A stretch of DNA of 11,587 nt from UBA8437 sp003445035 (GTDB lineage: Bacteria > Planctomycetota > Planctomycetia > Planctomycetales > Planctomycetaceae). The stretch is from positions 1 through 11,587 of the forward strand of contig CALCHI010000062.1 in NCBI GenBank assembly GCA_937901285.1, written 5' to 3'. Below are positions 1 to 8,439 of the stretch, piece after piece. How positions within the stretch are numbered: the first letter of the stretch is position 1; each line of letters opens with the position of its first letter. A model generated the notes under the pieces. That model saw nothing but the letters and a program-made list of their open reading frames with translations. It searched no databases and was not told the origin of the DNA. The translations under genes and the position numbers were made by a program.

Positions 1-1
1 G

Positions 2-928
2 ACGCATGACACCGGGCAGGGGCACCCCGAGTCGATTCGTCGGCACGTGGCGGTCACCCGCGCCCTGGCGGCTCCGGAGTTCTCAAAGGGGCTCTGGAGG
101 ATGAAGCCTCCGGCCTCCGACGATGCCACGATCCGGCGAGCCCACAAGGCCGAATACGTCGCGCTGGTACAACGGGAGATCAACGCCGGCATGGCCATGC
201 TCAGTACCGGCGATACGATCGTCTGTCGTGCATCACTCGAGGCGGCTCGACGCGCCTGTGGAGCGGTCTGCCTGGCGGTCGACGAGATCGTGGCCGGGCG
301 ATCGGCCAACGCGTTCTGCACCGTCCGCCCGCCCGGTCACCACGCCACCCCCGATCGCGGCATGGGCTTCTGCATCTTCAACAACGTCGCCGTCGCCGCC
401 CGGCACGCCCAGTCCCATCACAAGATCGGCCGCGTGCTGATCGCCGACTGGGACGTCCACCACGGCAACGGCACCCAGGACATCTTCTATGACGACGAAA
501 GCGTCTTCTTCTTCAGCACTCACCAGTCCCCCTGGTATCCCGGCACCGGAGCCAGGCAGGAAACCGGAACGGGCAAGGGCCTGGGCAGCACGTTGAATCG
601 TCCCTTCCCGGCCGGCACGGATCGTAAGAAGATCCTGCCGGCCTACGCCGAGGAACTCCGGACGGTCGCCGACAAGTTCCGACCCGAACTGGTGCTGGTC
701 TCGGCCGGCTTCGACTCTCGAATCGGCGATCCGCTGGGCCACTTTCGACTCACCGACAACGACTTCGCCGAATTGACCGACGTGCTGGTCGATATCGCCA
801 ATCGCCACGCGGGAGGACGACTCGTCAGCGTCCTGGAAGGCGGATACAACATCGACGGTTTGGCGACCGCCTCGGCCTCACACTGCCGACGACTCGTCCA
901 CGCCGCCGGCCAACGGGACTCCGGCTAG
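2..928 (+). CDS. Histone deacetylase family (class II-type) zinc deacetylase, 5' end outside the window
   Basis: Zinc-dependent amidohydrolase of the arginase/deacetylase fold. Bacterial members remove acetyl groups from acetyl-lysine proteins, polyamines or related amides; the substrate here cannot be told. The frame is open to the left edge, and codons from base 2 already encode the family's N-terminal motif (HDTGQGHPE, then R), so the GTG at 47 is internal and only a short N-terminus is missing. The charge-relay histidine pair lies in RPPGHHA (His codons 338-343). The zinc ligands are Asp and His of DWDVHHGN (codons 452 and 458) and Asp of SAGFDS (713). The catalytic Tyr is in LEGGYN (845). 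All are present, so the enzyme should be active. The ligands point to the acetoin-utilization/HDAC family rather than to a divergent relative. The TAG stop overlaps the stop of the converging hemY. No terminator separates the two genes. Family assignment is firm; the biological role is not. Confidence 0.95.
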   Translation, partial: THDTGQGHPESIRRHVAVTRALAAPEFSKGLWRMKPPASDDATIRRAHKAEYVALVQREINAGMAMLSTGDTIVCRASLEAARRACGAVCLAVDEIVAGRSANAFCTVRPPGHHATPDRGMGFCIFNNVAVAARHAQSHHKIGRVLIADWDVHHGNGTQDIFYDDESVFFFSTHQSPWYPGTGARQETGTGKGLGSTLNRPFPAGTDRKKILPAYAEELRTVADKFRPELVLVSAGFDSRIGDPLGHFRLTDNDFAELTDVLVDIANRHAGGRLVSVLEGGYNIDGLATASASHCRRLVHAAGQRDSG

Positions 929-2355
929 ACCGCCGACAGCACGCTCGCGGCCGCCTCGACTCCGCTGGCGATGCAGTCGGGCAACCCGACCCCGCGAAAC
1001 GCATTGCCGGCCAGGGCCAGCCCCGGAATCTCCGCGACCAGGCGATCGATCTCCGAAACGCGTTCGAGATGCCCAACGACGTACTGCGGCATCATTCCCG
1101 GGTAGCGAACCACGTCGACCATCTCGGGATCACCCCGCACGCCCAGCAGTGACTCGAGTTCCTCTCTCACCAGCCGCTCGATCTCCGAGTCGTCCAGGTC
1201 GACCAGTTCCGGCTGCAACTCGCCACCGACGAATGTCCTCAACAACACCCGTCCCTCGGGAGCACGGCCGGCCAACTTCCGACTGGCAAATGACACGGCC
1301 AGCACACGACGCCTCTCGGCATAAGGCACCACCAGGCCGTAGGCATCGAGAGGATGCTCGACCTGGTCGAGCCGATACCCGGTGCTGACGACGACACTCG
1401 AGGCCGATGCGATCTCGCTCAACCGGTCCGAAAGATCCTTCGAGAGATGTTCAGCCAGGTGGGCGGCCGCGGCACAGGGGACCGCCATCACCACCGCACC
1501 AGCCTCGATCGACTCGCCGGTGTCCAACTCGACCCGAAAGCCTTCAGGCTCCTTCACCCGCCGGATGGCCACCACGCGGGCACCTCGCCGGATCCGACAC
1601 GTCTCCTCCAGCCGGCCGGTCACAGAATCGACCAGTTGGCCAAGCCCACCGGCCAGTGAAGCGAACAGTCCGTACCGGGCCCCCTGCGTCGCGGTCGCCC
1701 GTCCGGCAGCCGTGGCCCGCAACCCCTTCCACAGGCTCCCGTGGTCACGTTCCATTTCGATAAAACGCGGCAACGTCGCGGCCAGGCTCAGGTGTTCGGG
1801 ATCGCCGGTGTAGATCCCACCGACCAACGGCTGGACCAGCCTCTCGAGCGCCTCGCGTCCCAGCCGCCGCCGCACGAACGATGCCACGCTCTCGTCAGTT
1901 GCTTCCCGACGTCGACCGACCAACGGTTCGCACGCCATCCGAAGCTTGCCTCGCCACGAGAAGATCGGCGATCCGAGTACGGGCCGGATTTTCGGAGTCC
2001 CCAGCAATTGAAAACTCTCGGGAACGGGCACTGGCCGACCGTCACGAACCACCAGGGACCCGCGGAACGCGGGATCGGTGCCGATCAGTTGATCTCCGAT
2101 TCCCAGCCGATGACACAACTCGGTGGCAGCCGGCTTGTCGGTGATGAACATGTCCGGGCCGCGTTCGACCAGGTAGTCGCCCAGCCGAACCGTCTCGATC
2201 ACTCCCCCCAGCCGCTCCGACGCCTCGAGCAACTCGACCTCGACCCGTCCGTCCGATTCCTCCTCGCACAGTGACAACGCCGCCGACAGGCCGCTGGCCC
2301 CGCCCCCGATGACCAGGCACCGCCGTGTCCGTCCCGGGTCGTGGCCAACCGTCAC
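925..2355 (-). CDS. hemY: Protoporphyrinogen IX oxidase (oxygen-dependent HemY/PPOX type)
   Basis: FAD-dependent oxidase that converts protoporphyrinogen IX to protoporphyrin IX, the penultimate step of the protoporphyrin branch of heme synthesis; usually membrane-associated. The 476 residues fit the family (about 450-480). An N-terminal dinucleotide-binding fold shows GGGASGL at residues 17-23, an acidic ribose-binding Glu44 ending strand 2, and RLGG at 48-51, followed by an ERGPD segment near 64-68. The C-terminus carries the second FAD contact region (AGNAFRGVGLPDCI, then SG and small residues). The start is GTG (2353-2355). It overlaps the hemE stop in a GTGA tetranucleotide and is preceded by GGAGG at 2362-2366 with six bases between, so translation is probably coupled to hemE. 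The stop shares CTAG (925-928) with the converging deacetylase gene. Some databases call this family HemG; it is not the flavodoxin-like E. coli HemG. Confidence 0.95.
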   Translation of the reverse strand: MTVGHDPGRTRRCLVIGGGASGLSAALSLCEEESDGRVEVELLEASERLGGVIETVRLGDYLVERGPDMFITDKPAATELCHRLGIGDQLIGTDPAFRGSLVVRDGRPVPVPESFQLLGTPKIRPVLGSPIFSWRGKLRMACEPLVGRRREATDESVASFVRRRLGREALERLVQPLVGGIYTGDPEHLSLAATLPRFIEMERDHGSLWKGLRATAAGRATATQGARYGLFASLAGGLGQLVDSVTGRLEETCRIRRGARVVAIRRVKEPEGFRVELDTGESIEAGAVVMAVPCAAAAHLAEHLSKDLSDRLSEIASASSVVVSTGYRLDQVEHPLDAYGLVVPYAERRRVLAVSFASRKLAGRAPEGRVLLRTFVGGELQPELVDLDDSEIERLVREELESLLGVRGDPEMVDVVRYPGMMPQYVVGHLERVSEIDRLVAEIPGLALAGNAFRGVGLPDCIASGVEAAASVLSAV

Positions 2356-3404
2356 GCCGCCCCTCCATCGCCGCCCATCTCGTGAACCAGCTCGACCAGC
2401 AACTTGACCTTCTCCGGATCCATTGTCGGCAGCAGGCCGTGGCCGAGATTGAAGATGTGGCCCGGACGACCGGCCGCGGCATCGAGCACCTGGCGGGTTC
2501 GATCACGGAGCGTTTCGACGTCGGCGAAAAGGCTGACCGGGTCGAGGTTGCCCTGCACCGCCACGTCGTGGCCAACCAGCTCCCAGCCGGCGGCCAGGTC
2601 GATCCGCCAGTCCAACCCCTGGACGTCGCCGCCGGCCTCGCGTTGCAGTGGGTACAGGGCCGGGTTCCCGGTCAGGAAGTGAATCACGGGCAATCCCTCG
2701 GGCAGACCCTCGATCAATCGCTTCGAATGGGGCAGAACGTAGCGGCGGTAATCCGAAGGAGACAGGCACCCGGCCCAACTGTCAAAAATCTGCACGACCT
2801 GGCAACCGGCCTCGGCCTGGGCCGACAGGTAACGGATCAACGTGGGGACCAGGCGATCCATCAGAGCCTGCCACGCCCCCGTGTCACCGTACATGATCGA
2901 CTTGGTGTTCTCGTAGTTCCGCGACCCACCTCCCTCGATCGCATAACTGGCCAATGTGAACGGCGCTCCGGCAAACCCGATCAATGGACAGTCACCCGGC
3001 AGGTCCGCACGCACGCGACGTACTGTCTCGAAAACGAAATCCATCTCCTGGATATCCTGGATCTCGCTCAGGCGATCGACATCAGCGGCGGTCCGCAGGG
3101 GATTGTCGATCACCGGCCCTTCGCCAGCCTGGTATTCCAGGTTGAGCCCCATGGGGCGAAGGATGGGCAACAGGTCGGCAAACAGGATGGCAGCGTCGAC
3201 ACCGAGTGCCGCCTGGGCTGTCAGCGTCACCTCGGCCGCCAGGTCCGGACGCGTGCACAGTTCCAGGAACGTGACCTGGCTTCGGACTTCCATGTACTCG
3301 GGCAGATACCGGCCCGCCTGACGCATCAGCCAGACCGGCGTCGTGTCGACCGGCTCGCGGCGAACGGCCTTCATGAAACGGGATTCACGCAATTGCGGCG
3401 TCAT
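2352..3404 (-). CDS. hemE: Uroporphyrinogen III decarboxylase
   Basis: Cytosolic, cofactor-free enzyme that removes four carboxyl groups from uroporphyrinogen III to give coproporphyrinogen III. It is 350 residues, close to the family norm. The signature PVWLMRQAGRYLPEY gives the substrate-binding arginines Arg28 and Arg32. The essential Asp is Asp77 in ILFADLLPI. The conserved Tyr is Tyr154 in FAGAPFTLASYAIEGG. The C-terminal NLGHG motif holds His322. All active-site residues are therefore present. The start is taken as ATG at 3404. A TTG at 3407 sits directly before it and would add one residue; the AGG in the leader fits either. It is the first gene of a hemE-hemY pair and its TGA overlaps the hemY start. 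Ferrochelatase (hemH), which lies between these genes in Bacillus, is absent here. The gene is transcribed away from the glycosyltransferase gene at 3586. Confidence 0.97.
   Translation of the reverse strand: MTPQLRESRFMKAVRREPVDTTPVWLMRQAGRYLPEYMEVRSQVTFLELCTRPDLAAEVTLTAQAALGVDAAILFADLLPILRPMGLNLEYQAGEGPVIDNPLRTAADVDRLSEIQDIQEMDFVFETVRRVRADLPGDCPLIGFAGAPFTLASYAIEGGGSRNYENTKSIMYGDTGAWQALMDRLVPTLIRYLSAQAEAGCQVVQIFDSWAGCLSPSDYRRYVLPHSKRLIEGLPEGLPVIHFLTGNPALYPLQREAGGDVQGLDWRIDLAAGWELVGHDVAVQGNLDPVSLFADVETLRDRTRQVLDAAAGRPGHIFNLGHGLLPTMDPEKVKLLVELVHEMGGDGGAA
2362..2366 (-). promoter_or_regulatory. Shine-Dalgarno sequence deciding the hemY GTG start
   Basis: On the minus strand GGAGG lies six bases before the GTG start of hemY, inside the last codons of hemE. 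With the GTGA overlap this supports the GTG start and coupled translation of the two heme genes. Confidence 0.7.
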
Positions 3405-3585
3405 CAATTGGACCTGGAAAGCGGGGAGAGACGGGAGAAAACTCGAACTGTCTCGGACCCGATTCTAGCACACGCAATGCCCCCGGGTGGCTCTCTCCTC
3501 AGCGGTCACGACCGATCTTGACCGCCTCGGCCCACCGACCGTACCATCCCCTCGCCACTGATCGGCCGAGGCCGGGGGGGAACCT
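3405..3585. promoter_or_regulatory. Divergent intergenic region between hemE and the glycosyltransferase gene
   Basis: This gap of about 180 bp must carry the promoters of both divergent units. Toward hemE, the minus strand has TAGAAT at 3462-3467, which matches five of six positions of a -10 box and would start transcription about 50 bases before the ATG, but no good -35 box lies 16-18 bases above it. Toward the glycosyltransferase there is a better candidate, listed separately. A run of seven G (3574-3580) precedes the ATG at 3586 by five bases and probably serves as its ribosome binding site. No clear hairpin or known operator is visible. Confidence 0.5.
3518..3547 (+). promoter_or_regulatory. 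Candidate sigma-70-type promoter for the glycosyltransferase-AsmA pair
   Basis: TTGACC (3518-3523, five of six to the -35 consensus) is followed by an 18-base spacer and TACCAT (3542-3547, four of six to the -10 consensus). A start near 3554 would leave a leader of about 30 bases before the ATG at 3586. This is a match by eye only. In GC-rich DNA such matches arise by chance, so the call is tentative. Confidence 0.3.
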
Positions 3586-4833
3586 ATGTCGGCCCGCAAA
3601 TCGCTCCTTATCATCCTGTGCTCAGCGCTGGTGATCCGAGGACTCGCGGCGGTCGTCGTCACCGAGCATCTCGAAAACAGCGGCCAGGATTTTCTGATCG
3701 CCGGCGATGCGGCCGGGTACTGGGAACTCGGTGGGCACATCGCTCGTGGTGAACCCTACCAGTTGCTCGGTCAACCAGGTGACCCACTGGCAGACGTTTC
3801 GATTCCCCGCAAAGTTGCCCGCATGCCCGGATTTCCGGCCCTGCTGGGACTGGTTCGAGCGGTGTTCGGTGACAGCCTGCTGTTAGCCCGGCTGGTCCTG
3901 GCGGTGGTGGGCACACTGGCCTGTTACCTGGTCTACCTGCTGGGTTGTCGCATCCACGGCACGTCAGTCGGCCTGTCCGCTGCAGCGGCCTGTGCCGTTT
4001 CCCCCACACTGGCCGGTTTCAGCGTCCTGGTACTCAGCGAAACCCTGTTCGCGGTCATGCTGTTGGCGTGCCTGCTGGGAGCCGAAACACTGTGTTGCCG
4101 GGCTCCGGATCTCAATCGGCGTCCTCGCCTGTCAGCGGCGCTGTGGACCGGACTGGCCGGTTGTGCGGCCGTGTACGTCCGTCCCGGATGGCTGGCTGTG
4201 GTGCCGCTGTTCGCGGTGATCTGGATCGCGGTATCGGCCGAGCGAGCTCGTGCAACGGTCGAGGCGGCGGTGCTGTTGCTGGTCGTCGTGGTCGGACTGT
4301 CGCCATGGGCCTGGCGAAACCAACAGGTCACCGGCCACCCCGTGCTGACCACCCTTTGGGCCGGCCCCAGCCTCTACGACGGCCTCCGACCGACAGCCAC
4401 CGGGCACAGCGACATGAGGTTCATCATCGACGACGGACTGTTCGCCGATCCCGACCAGACCGAGTACACCATTGACCGGCACTACCGCCATGCCGCCTGG
4501 GAGTTCGCCAGGACGCAACCTGGCACGGCAGCCTGGTTGGGGCTGGCCAAGTGCTGGCGATTCCTCAAGCCCTGGCCCAGTGCCGACCAGTTCGGCCGCT
4601 GGTGGCAGGTGACGGTGGTGGCCGTACCGACACTGCTGCTGTACCTGCTGGCGATCCGGGGTGCCTGGATCCATCGGCACCAGCCATGGACCTGGATGCT
4701 GGCCGCCGGACCGTTGCTGTACTTCGCCGCGCTACACACCATCTTCGTCGGCTCGCTGCGATATCGCGTCCCCGCCGAATACTCGTTGTGGATCCTTGCC
4801 GCCGCCGGGTGTCGCCGGAGGGCCACGCCATGA
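3586..4833 (+). CDS. GT-C membrane glycosyltransferase, GT39/ArnT-like
   Basis: Polytopic inner-membrane protein of 415 residues resembling the dolichyl-phosphate-mannose/ArnT-like (GT39/GT83) transferases, which move a sugar from a polyprenyl-phosphate donor to an envelope acceptor. A first helix (about 7-25) is followed by an extracytoplasmic loop with Asp41 in AGDAAGYW, the place of the family's catalytic acidic residue. Then come RMPGFP (79-84), as in the conserved R-x-PG-(Y/F)-P motif, and LSETLFA (150-156), both common in this clan. Further hydrophobic segments lie near 98-120, 128-165, 182-215, 228-243, 339-355 and 364-385. It is shorter than ArnT (about 550) and lacks a large C-terminal periplasmic domain, as do many small bacterial members. 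The ATG at 3586 follows a G-rich ribosome site. The stop overlaps the start of the AsmA-like gene (ATGA), so the two are probably cotranscribed and coupled. Donor and acceptor are unknown. Confidence 0.8.
   Translation: MSARKSLLIILCSALVIRGLAAVVVTEHLENSGQDFLIAGDAAGYWELGGHIARGEPYQLLGQPGDPLADVSIPRKVARMPGFPALLGLVRAVFGDSLLLARLVLAVVGTLACYLVYLLGCRIHGTSVGLSAAAACAVSPTLAGFSVLVLSETLFAVMLLACLLGAETLCCRAPDLNRRPRLSAALWTGLAGCAAVYVRPGWLAVVPLFAVIWIAVSAERARATVEAAVLLLVVVVGLSPWAWRNQQVTGHPVLTTLWAGPSLYDGLRPTATGHSDMRFIIDDGLFADPDQTEYTIDRHYRHAAWEFARTQPGTAAWLGLAKCWRFLKPWPSADQFGRWWQVTVVAVPTLLLYLLAIRGAWIHRHQPWTWMLAAGPLLYFAALHTIFVGSLRYRVPAEYSLWILAAAGCRRRATP
4817..4822 (+). promoter_or_regulatory. Shine-Dalgarno sequence fixing the start of the AsmA-like gene
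   Basis: GGAGGG ends seven bases before the ATG at 4830. The reading frame stays open far upstream within the glycosyltransferase gene, so this site together with the ATGA overlap is what identifies 4830 as the true start. Confidence 0.8.
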
Positions 4834-7800
4834 CACGGCTCCGGAGCGAATGGAAGCGGACCCTCTGGGGACTCGCGGGACTTCTGCTGATCACCGGCGG
4901 TGGGGCCGCCATCTGGATCCACCACGTCTGGTCCCACAGCGACCGGCTGCTCGAACAGGCCGTGCGTGCCAATCTTGACCGCCTCACGCCCGGGATCAAC
5001 GTCGAATTCTCGTCGTGCCGCTTCGACCTGCTCCGACGCGTCCGCTTCGATGATGTGGAATTGACGACCGACGACGGCCGGCCACTGGCCTCGGTTCCTC
5101 GAATCATCGTCTCCATCGACCGAGAGGCACTGGCTCGGCGTCAACAACTGCTGATCCAGAAGGTCACGCTGCACGAACCCCGCCTGCGACTGGTTCGCGA
5201 CATCGAAGGTGGCTGGAACTGGCAGGACCTCACATCCAGCCAAAACGATCGGACGATGTTGCCCGAATGGACCATCGATCGTGGGCAGATCGAGATCGCC
5301 CTGGACGGCGACTCGCCCCAGGTCCGCTCACTCAACAACCTCAATCTCAGGCTCGTCCCGGCCGGGTCGGATCGCTACCTGGTCGACGGCACCGGACAGA
5401 TAGAGAACCCCGACTCGTCCTCACCCGAACCACAACTGGCATTTTCCGGTCACTGGCAGGTCGCCGAAAACGGCTTTTCGATCAGCGGACAACTCGGCGA
5501 CCTGGCCATCGAACCGTCATTGCGAGAGTTCCTCTCGGCCCTTTCCTCCGGAAAGACCGCTGACTCACCTGGCCGCCTGCCATTCAACACCACGGACATC
5601 ACGCTGGACGCACTCGGAGATCTCGACTTCCGCATCGCCAGTCGGCAAATGGCAGACAGCCTGGACTACAAGCTGCTGCTGACTCTCAAACGAGGACGCC
5701 TCCAGCTCCCCTACCCTTCCAGCCAGCCGCGTGTCATCGATCACCTCTCCGGCCAGCTCTACCTCGATCCGCGTCACCTCCAGATCAAGACCCTGGTCGG
5801 CCGGGAACTCGACACAACAGTGACCGTCAACGGCCTGCTGAAACTGACGGCCGATCCACCCACAGGACAACTCGATGTGTCGCTGAAGAATCTGGCGATC
5901 GATCGACGCCTCCGCAGCAGCCTCCCCGAGCAGTGGCAACCGCTGTTCGATGTCTACTCGCCGTCGGGCCGAGCCGACGTCTCCGCGACGCTGCGGCCAT
6001 CCGGAACCGGACCCTGGCGGTTCTCCGACTCGGTCTTCACCCCAAAGAACTGCCGGATCCGTCACGCCCGATTCCCGTATCCGATCGAAAACATCACCGG
6101 GACACTGACCCAGAAAGGTGGGGCGAAGGACCTGGTGGTCGAGATCGACGCGACCGCCAGTGGCCGTCCAATCCACTTCCGCGGACAGGTCCTCAACGCC
6201 GGCCCTGCCGCACAATCCCAGATCGACCTCTCCGTCGATCGCCTGCCGATCAACGAACGACTCCTCCAGGCCGTCTCACCGAACGTCCGCCGGTCACTGG
6301 AAGCCATGAAGCTGGCAGGGGCTGCCGACGTGCGGGGCCGGCTGATTCGTCCACCCGGGCTCAACCAGAAACTGACCACCCAACTCAACGGCCGACTCGT
6401 CGACGCATCGGTCCGCTACCAGGCGTTCCCCTGGCTGATCGAGGAGATCGGTGGAGAGTTCACGGCCACGATCACCCCGAAAGACTATTCGTGGCACTTC
6501 AACAAACTGGCAGGACGACACGCCACGGCTGCACTCACCGGATCCGGGAAATTCGATGGACGCCCCGGACAGCCTGGACACTTTGAACTCGATCTCGAAA
6601 CCCGCCGCGTGCCCCTGGATGCCGATCTTCGTGCCGCCTGCTCAAAAGAACTCCGCCAACTGTGGGATCGTGTCCGGCTCCGGGGTTTGCTCGACGGACG
6701 CGTCGAGATCCGACGGCAGGGCACCCAACCGACCCGGGTCTCCATCCCACGGTTCACGGTCGACTCGGGCACTCTGCAACTGACCGGATTCCCCTACAAG
6801 CTCACCGACGCCCAGGCCACTGGTCGCTTCGGACGTTCCGACGACAATCAACGCCGGCTCACGCTCACCTCGTTCGTCGCACGGCACGGACCGACCCGAG
6901 TGACCTCGAAGGGCGTGCTCGAGATCGATCGGCGAAAAGACTGGATGTTGCGGCTTGACCCCCTGCTCTGCGAGGGACTGGTGGCCGACAACGACCTTCG
7001 TGACGCTCTGCCCGGCCGACTACGCGACACCGTCGCCAGCCTCAACCCGGAACGCCCCTTCGACCTCGAAGGGCTCATCGAACTCCGTGGAGCCGGTGAT
7101 CCCGGATTTCCGATCACCGCAGCATGGAATCTCGAGACACGGCTGCCAAACAACCGACTCTCCGCTGGAGTCCAACTCGAAGACGTCACGGGCCGGATCA
7201 CCAGCCGGGGAAAATGGTATGGGCAGCATGCCGAAATGACCGGCCACTTCGCCCTCGAATCGGCCAGCCTCTGGGGATATCGTTTCCGCGACATTCGCGG
7301 ACCGTTCCGATACCGCAACCAGGACCTGGTCATAGGCTCCAGCCAGGCCTTCGCTCCACTCAACGGCCGACGTGCCAACCTGGCCATCCCACTTGCCGAG
7401 CGCGTCACCGCGAGGGCCGTCGGCGGGCTGTTCACTCTTGACGCACAGGCACGCATCAACAAGCAGTCAACCTACCACGTCAAGATGAACCTCTCCGAGG
7501 CGAAACTCCAGCAGTTCGCCAGGCAATACTTGCGAGATCCCAGGAACCTCAAGGGAGTGATGAGAGGCTGGGTCGATCTGAGAGGACAAGGGAACTCGCC
7601 ATCAGCGATCACCGGAAGAGGACAACTGCAGATCAGCCCCGCTGAACTCTACGAACTGCCCATCGTCGTCCAACTCTTCGACGTGCTCAGCCTCGGACCG
7701 CCCCAGCAAACCGCCTTCCGGTACGCCCAGTGTGACTTCCAGTTGGCCAACTCCCGATTCCGGTTCAACAGCATCGATCTCGTCGGAAACTCCCTGCAAC

Positions 7801-8144
7801 TTCGTGGACGCGGAGAAGCCAGCTTCGCCGGACAGGTCGGTTTGGATTTCTATTCGATGCTGCCACAATCCCGCCTTCCGATTCCCTTCCTCCAACCGCT
7901 TATCGCGCCACTGACAACCGGGTGGGTGGCCGTGCGCGTCGACGGAAAAGCCAACAACCCGCAAGCGCGAATTCGCCCCGTACCGGTGTTCGATGACGCA
8001 CTGCGAGGATTCCTCAGTGCCCTGGACAACCCCCCCGGCCGACGACAACTGCCGCCACTGAATGCCCCCTTCGGACACCGACGTCGGGCGTTCCCGTCGA
8101 TATCACCTGCCGCCAGGACGATCGACCGCAGCCGTCGCAGGTGA
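4830..8144 (+). CDS. Large AsmA-like inner-membrane-anchored envelope protein
   Basis: The protein has 1104 residues and the layout of the AsmA/TamB-like family: a short basic N-terminus, one transmembrane helix (about 11-30), then a very long periplasmic region of repeating beta-strand character. Members form elongated lipid-binding grooves and are implicated in phospholipid transport between membranes or in outer-membrane assembly. The N-terminal part (about 35-130) looks like an AsmA N-domain, with SSCRFDLLRRVRFDDVELT and VTLHEPRLRLVRD. The last quarter (about 925-1025) contains the typical AsmA C-terminal region, with GRGQLQISPAELYELPIV, VLSLG, then IDLVGNSLQLRGRGEA and LDFYS. A proline- and arginine-rich tail of about 35 residues follows. 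The start at 4830 rests on GGAGGG and the ATGA overlap with the glycosyltransferase gene. Similar long proteins are common in Planctomycetota, often annotated as hypothetical. Lipid transport or surface-polymer assembly with the upstream glycosyltransferase is inference from context. Confidence 0.8.
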   Translation: MTRLRSEWKRTLWGLAGLLLITGGGAAIWIHHVWSHSDRLLEQAVRANLDRLTPGINVEFSSCRFDLLRRVRFDDVELTTDDGRPLASVPRIIVSIDREALARRQQLLIQKVTLHEPRLRLVRDIEGGWNWQDLTSSQNDRTMLPEWTIDRGQIEIALDGDSPQVRSLNNLNLRLVPAGSDRYLVDGTGQIENPDSSSPEPQLAFSGHWQVAENGFSISGQLGDLAIEPSLREFLSALSSGKTADSPGRLPFNTTDITLDALGDLDFRIASRQMADSLDYKLLLTLKRGRLQLPYPSSQPRVIDHLSGQLYLDPRHLQIKTLVGRELDTTVTVNGLLKLTADPPTGQLDVSLKNLAIDRRLRSSLPEQWQPLFDVYSPSGRADVSATLRPSGTGPWRFSDSVFTPKNCRIRHARFPYPIENITGTLTQKGGAKDLVVEIDATASGRPIHFRGQVLNAGPAAQSQIDLSVDRLPINERLLQAVSPNVRRSLEAMKLAGAADVRGRLIRPPGLNQKLTTQLNGRLVDASVRYQAFPWLIEEIGGEFTATITPKDYSWHFNKLAGRHATAALTGSGKFDGRPGQPGHFELDLETRRVPLDADLRAACSKELRQLWDRVRLRGLLDGRVEIRRQGTQPTRVSIPRFTVDSGTLQLTGFPYKLTDAQATGRFGRSDDNQRRLTLTSFVARHGPTRVTSKGVLEIDRRKDWMLRLDPLLCEGLVADNDLRDALPGRLRDTVASLNPERPFDLEGLIELRGAGDPGFPITAAWNLETRLPNNRLSAGVQLEDVTGRITSRGKWYGQHAEMTGHFALESASLWGYRFRDIRGPFRYRNQDLVIGSSQAFAPLNGRRANLAIPLAERVTARAVGGLFTLDAQARINKQSTYHVKMNLSEAKLQQFARQYLRDPRNLKGVMRGWVDLRGQGNSPSAITGRGQLQISPAELYELPIVVQLFDVLSLGPPQQTAFRYAQCDFQLANSRFRFNSIDLVGNSLQLRGRGEASFAGQVGLDFYSMLPQSRLPIPFLQPLIAPLTTGWVAVRVDGKANNPQARIRPVPVFDDALRGFLSALDNPPGRRQLPPLNAPFGHRRRAFPSISPAARTIDRSRRR

Positions 8145-8342
8145 ACCGGCCGCCGCACGCACACCGCAGCGCGCAAAAAAGGACCCTCGAATCCCGTTCG
8201 AGCGACCAGTTCAGCTCAACAGTGCTTGTCGCGTCGGAGGACGCTGAATGGCAGAAAGTGGGTCAGGCTGCCTTCAGGGGACCTGCTCTGTCGAAATGCC
8301 GAACTCGTCGTTAGTTCCCGATGGTTTCCGAGGGCCCTGGCT

Positions 8343-8358
8343 GGGCTCAGGAATTGCC
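8343..8358 (+). promoter_or_regulatory. Weak sigma-54-type -24/-12 candidate
   Basis: GG at 8344-8345 and GC at 8356-8357 have the exact 12-base register of sigma-54 promoters, and TTGC is complete at the -12 element. The -24 element is imperfect (GGGCTCA against TGGCACG). Transcription would start near 8368, some 250 bases before the sigma-54 activator gene. It is tentative: GG-N10-GC is a low-information pattern. Confidence 0.2.
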
Positions 8359-8439
8359 CGCACCTCGCGGACTCACCAAGACAAAATGCAATTCCCATAC
8401 CAATCCGACACAAGGACATTTCAAATCCTAAAAGTCTCG

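Noticed and set aside
47..49. GTG as the start of the deacetylase gene
   Set aside because: The frame is open to base 2, and the codons upstream encode the conserved HDTGQGHPE motif, so the true start is outside the window.
2325..3521. 398-codon open frame on the plus strand
   Set aside because: It is antisense to hemE, which carries all the active-site motifs of uroporphyrinogen decarboxylase on the other strand.
4551..4829. In-frame upstream extension of the AsmA-like gene
   Set aside because: It would overlap the glycosyltransferase gene by about 280 bases and precede the N-terminal membrane anchor with an Arg/Pro-rich stretch. The ATG at 4830 has GGAGGG and the ATGA overlap.
8175..8202. 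Hairpin CTCGAA/TTCGAG next to an A-run, as a terminator
   Set aside because: The stem is only six pairs. The A-run lies before it, so a T-run follows only on the minus strand and after a gap of five bases, and no minus-strand gene ends here.
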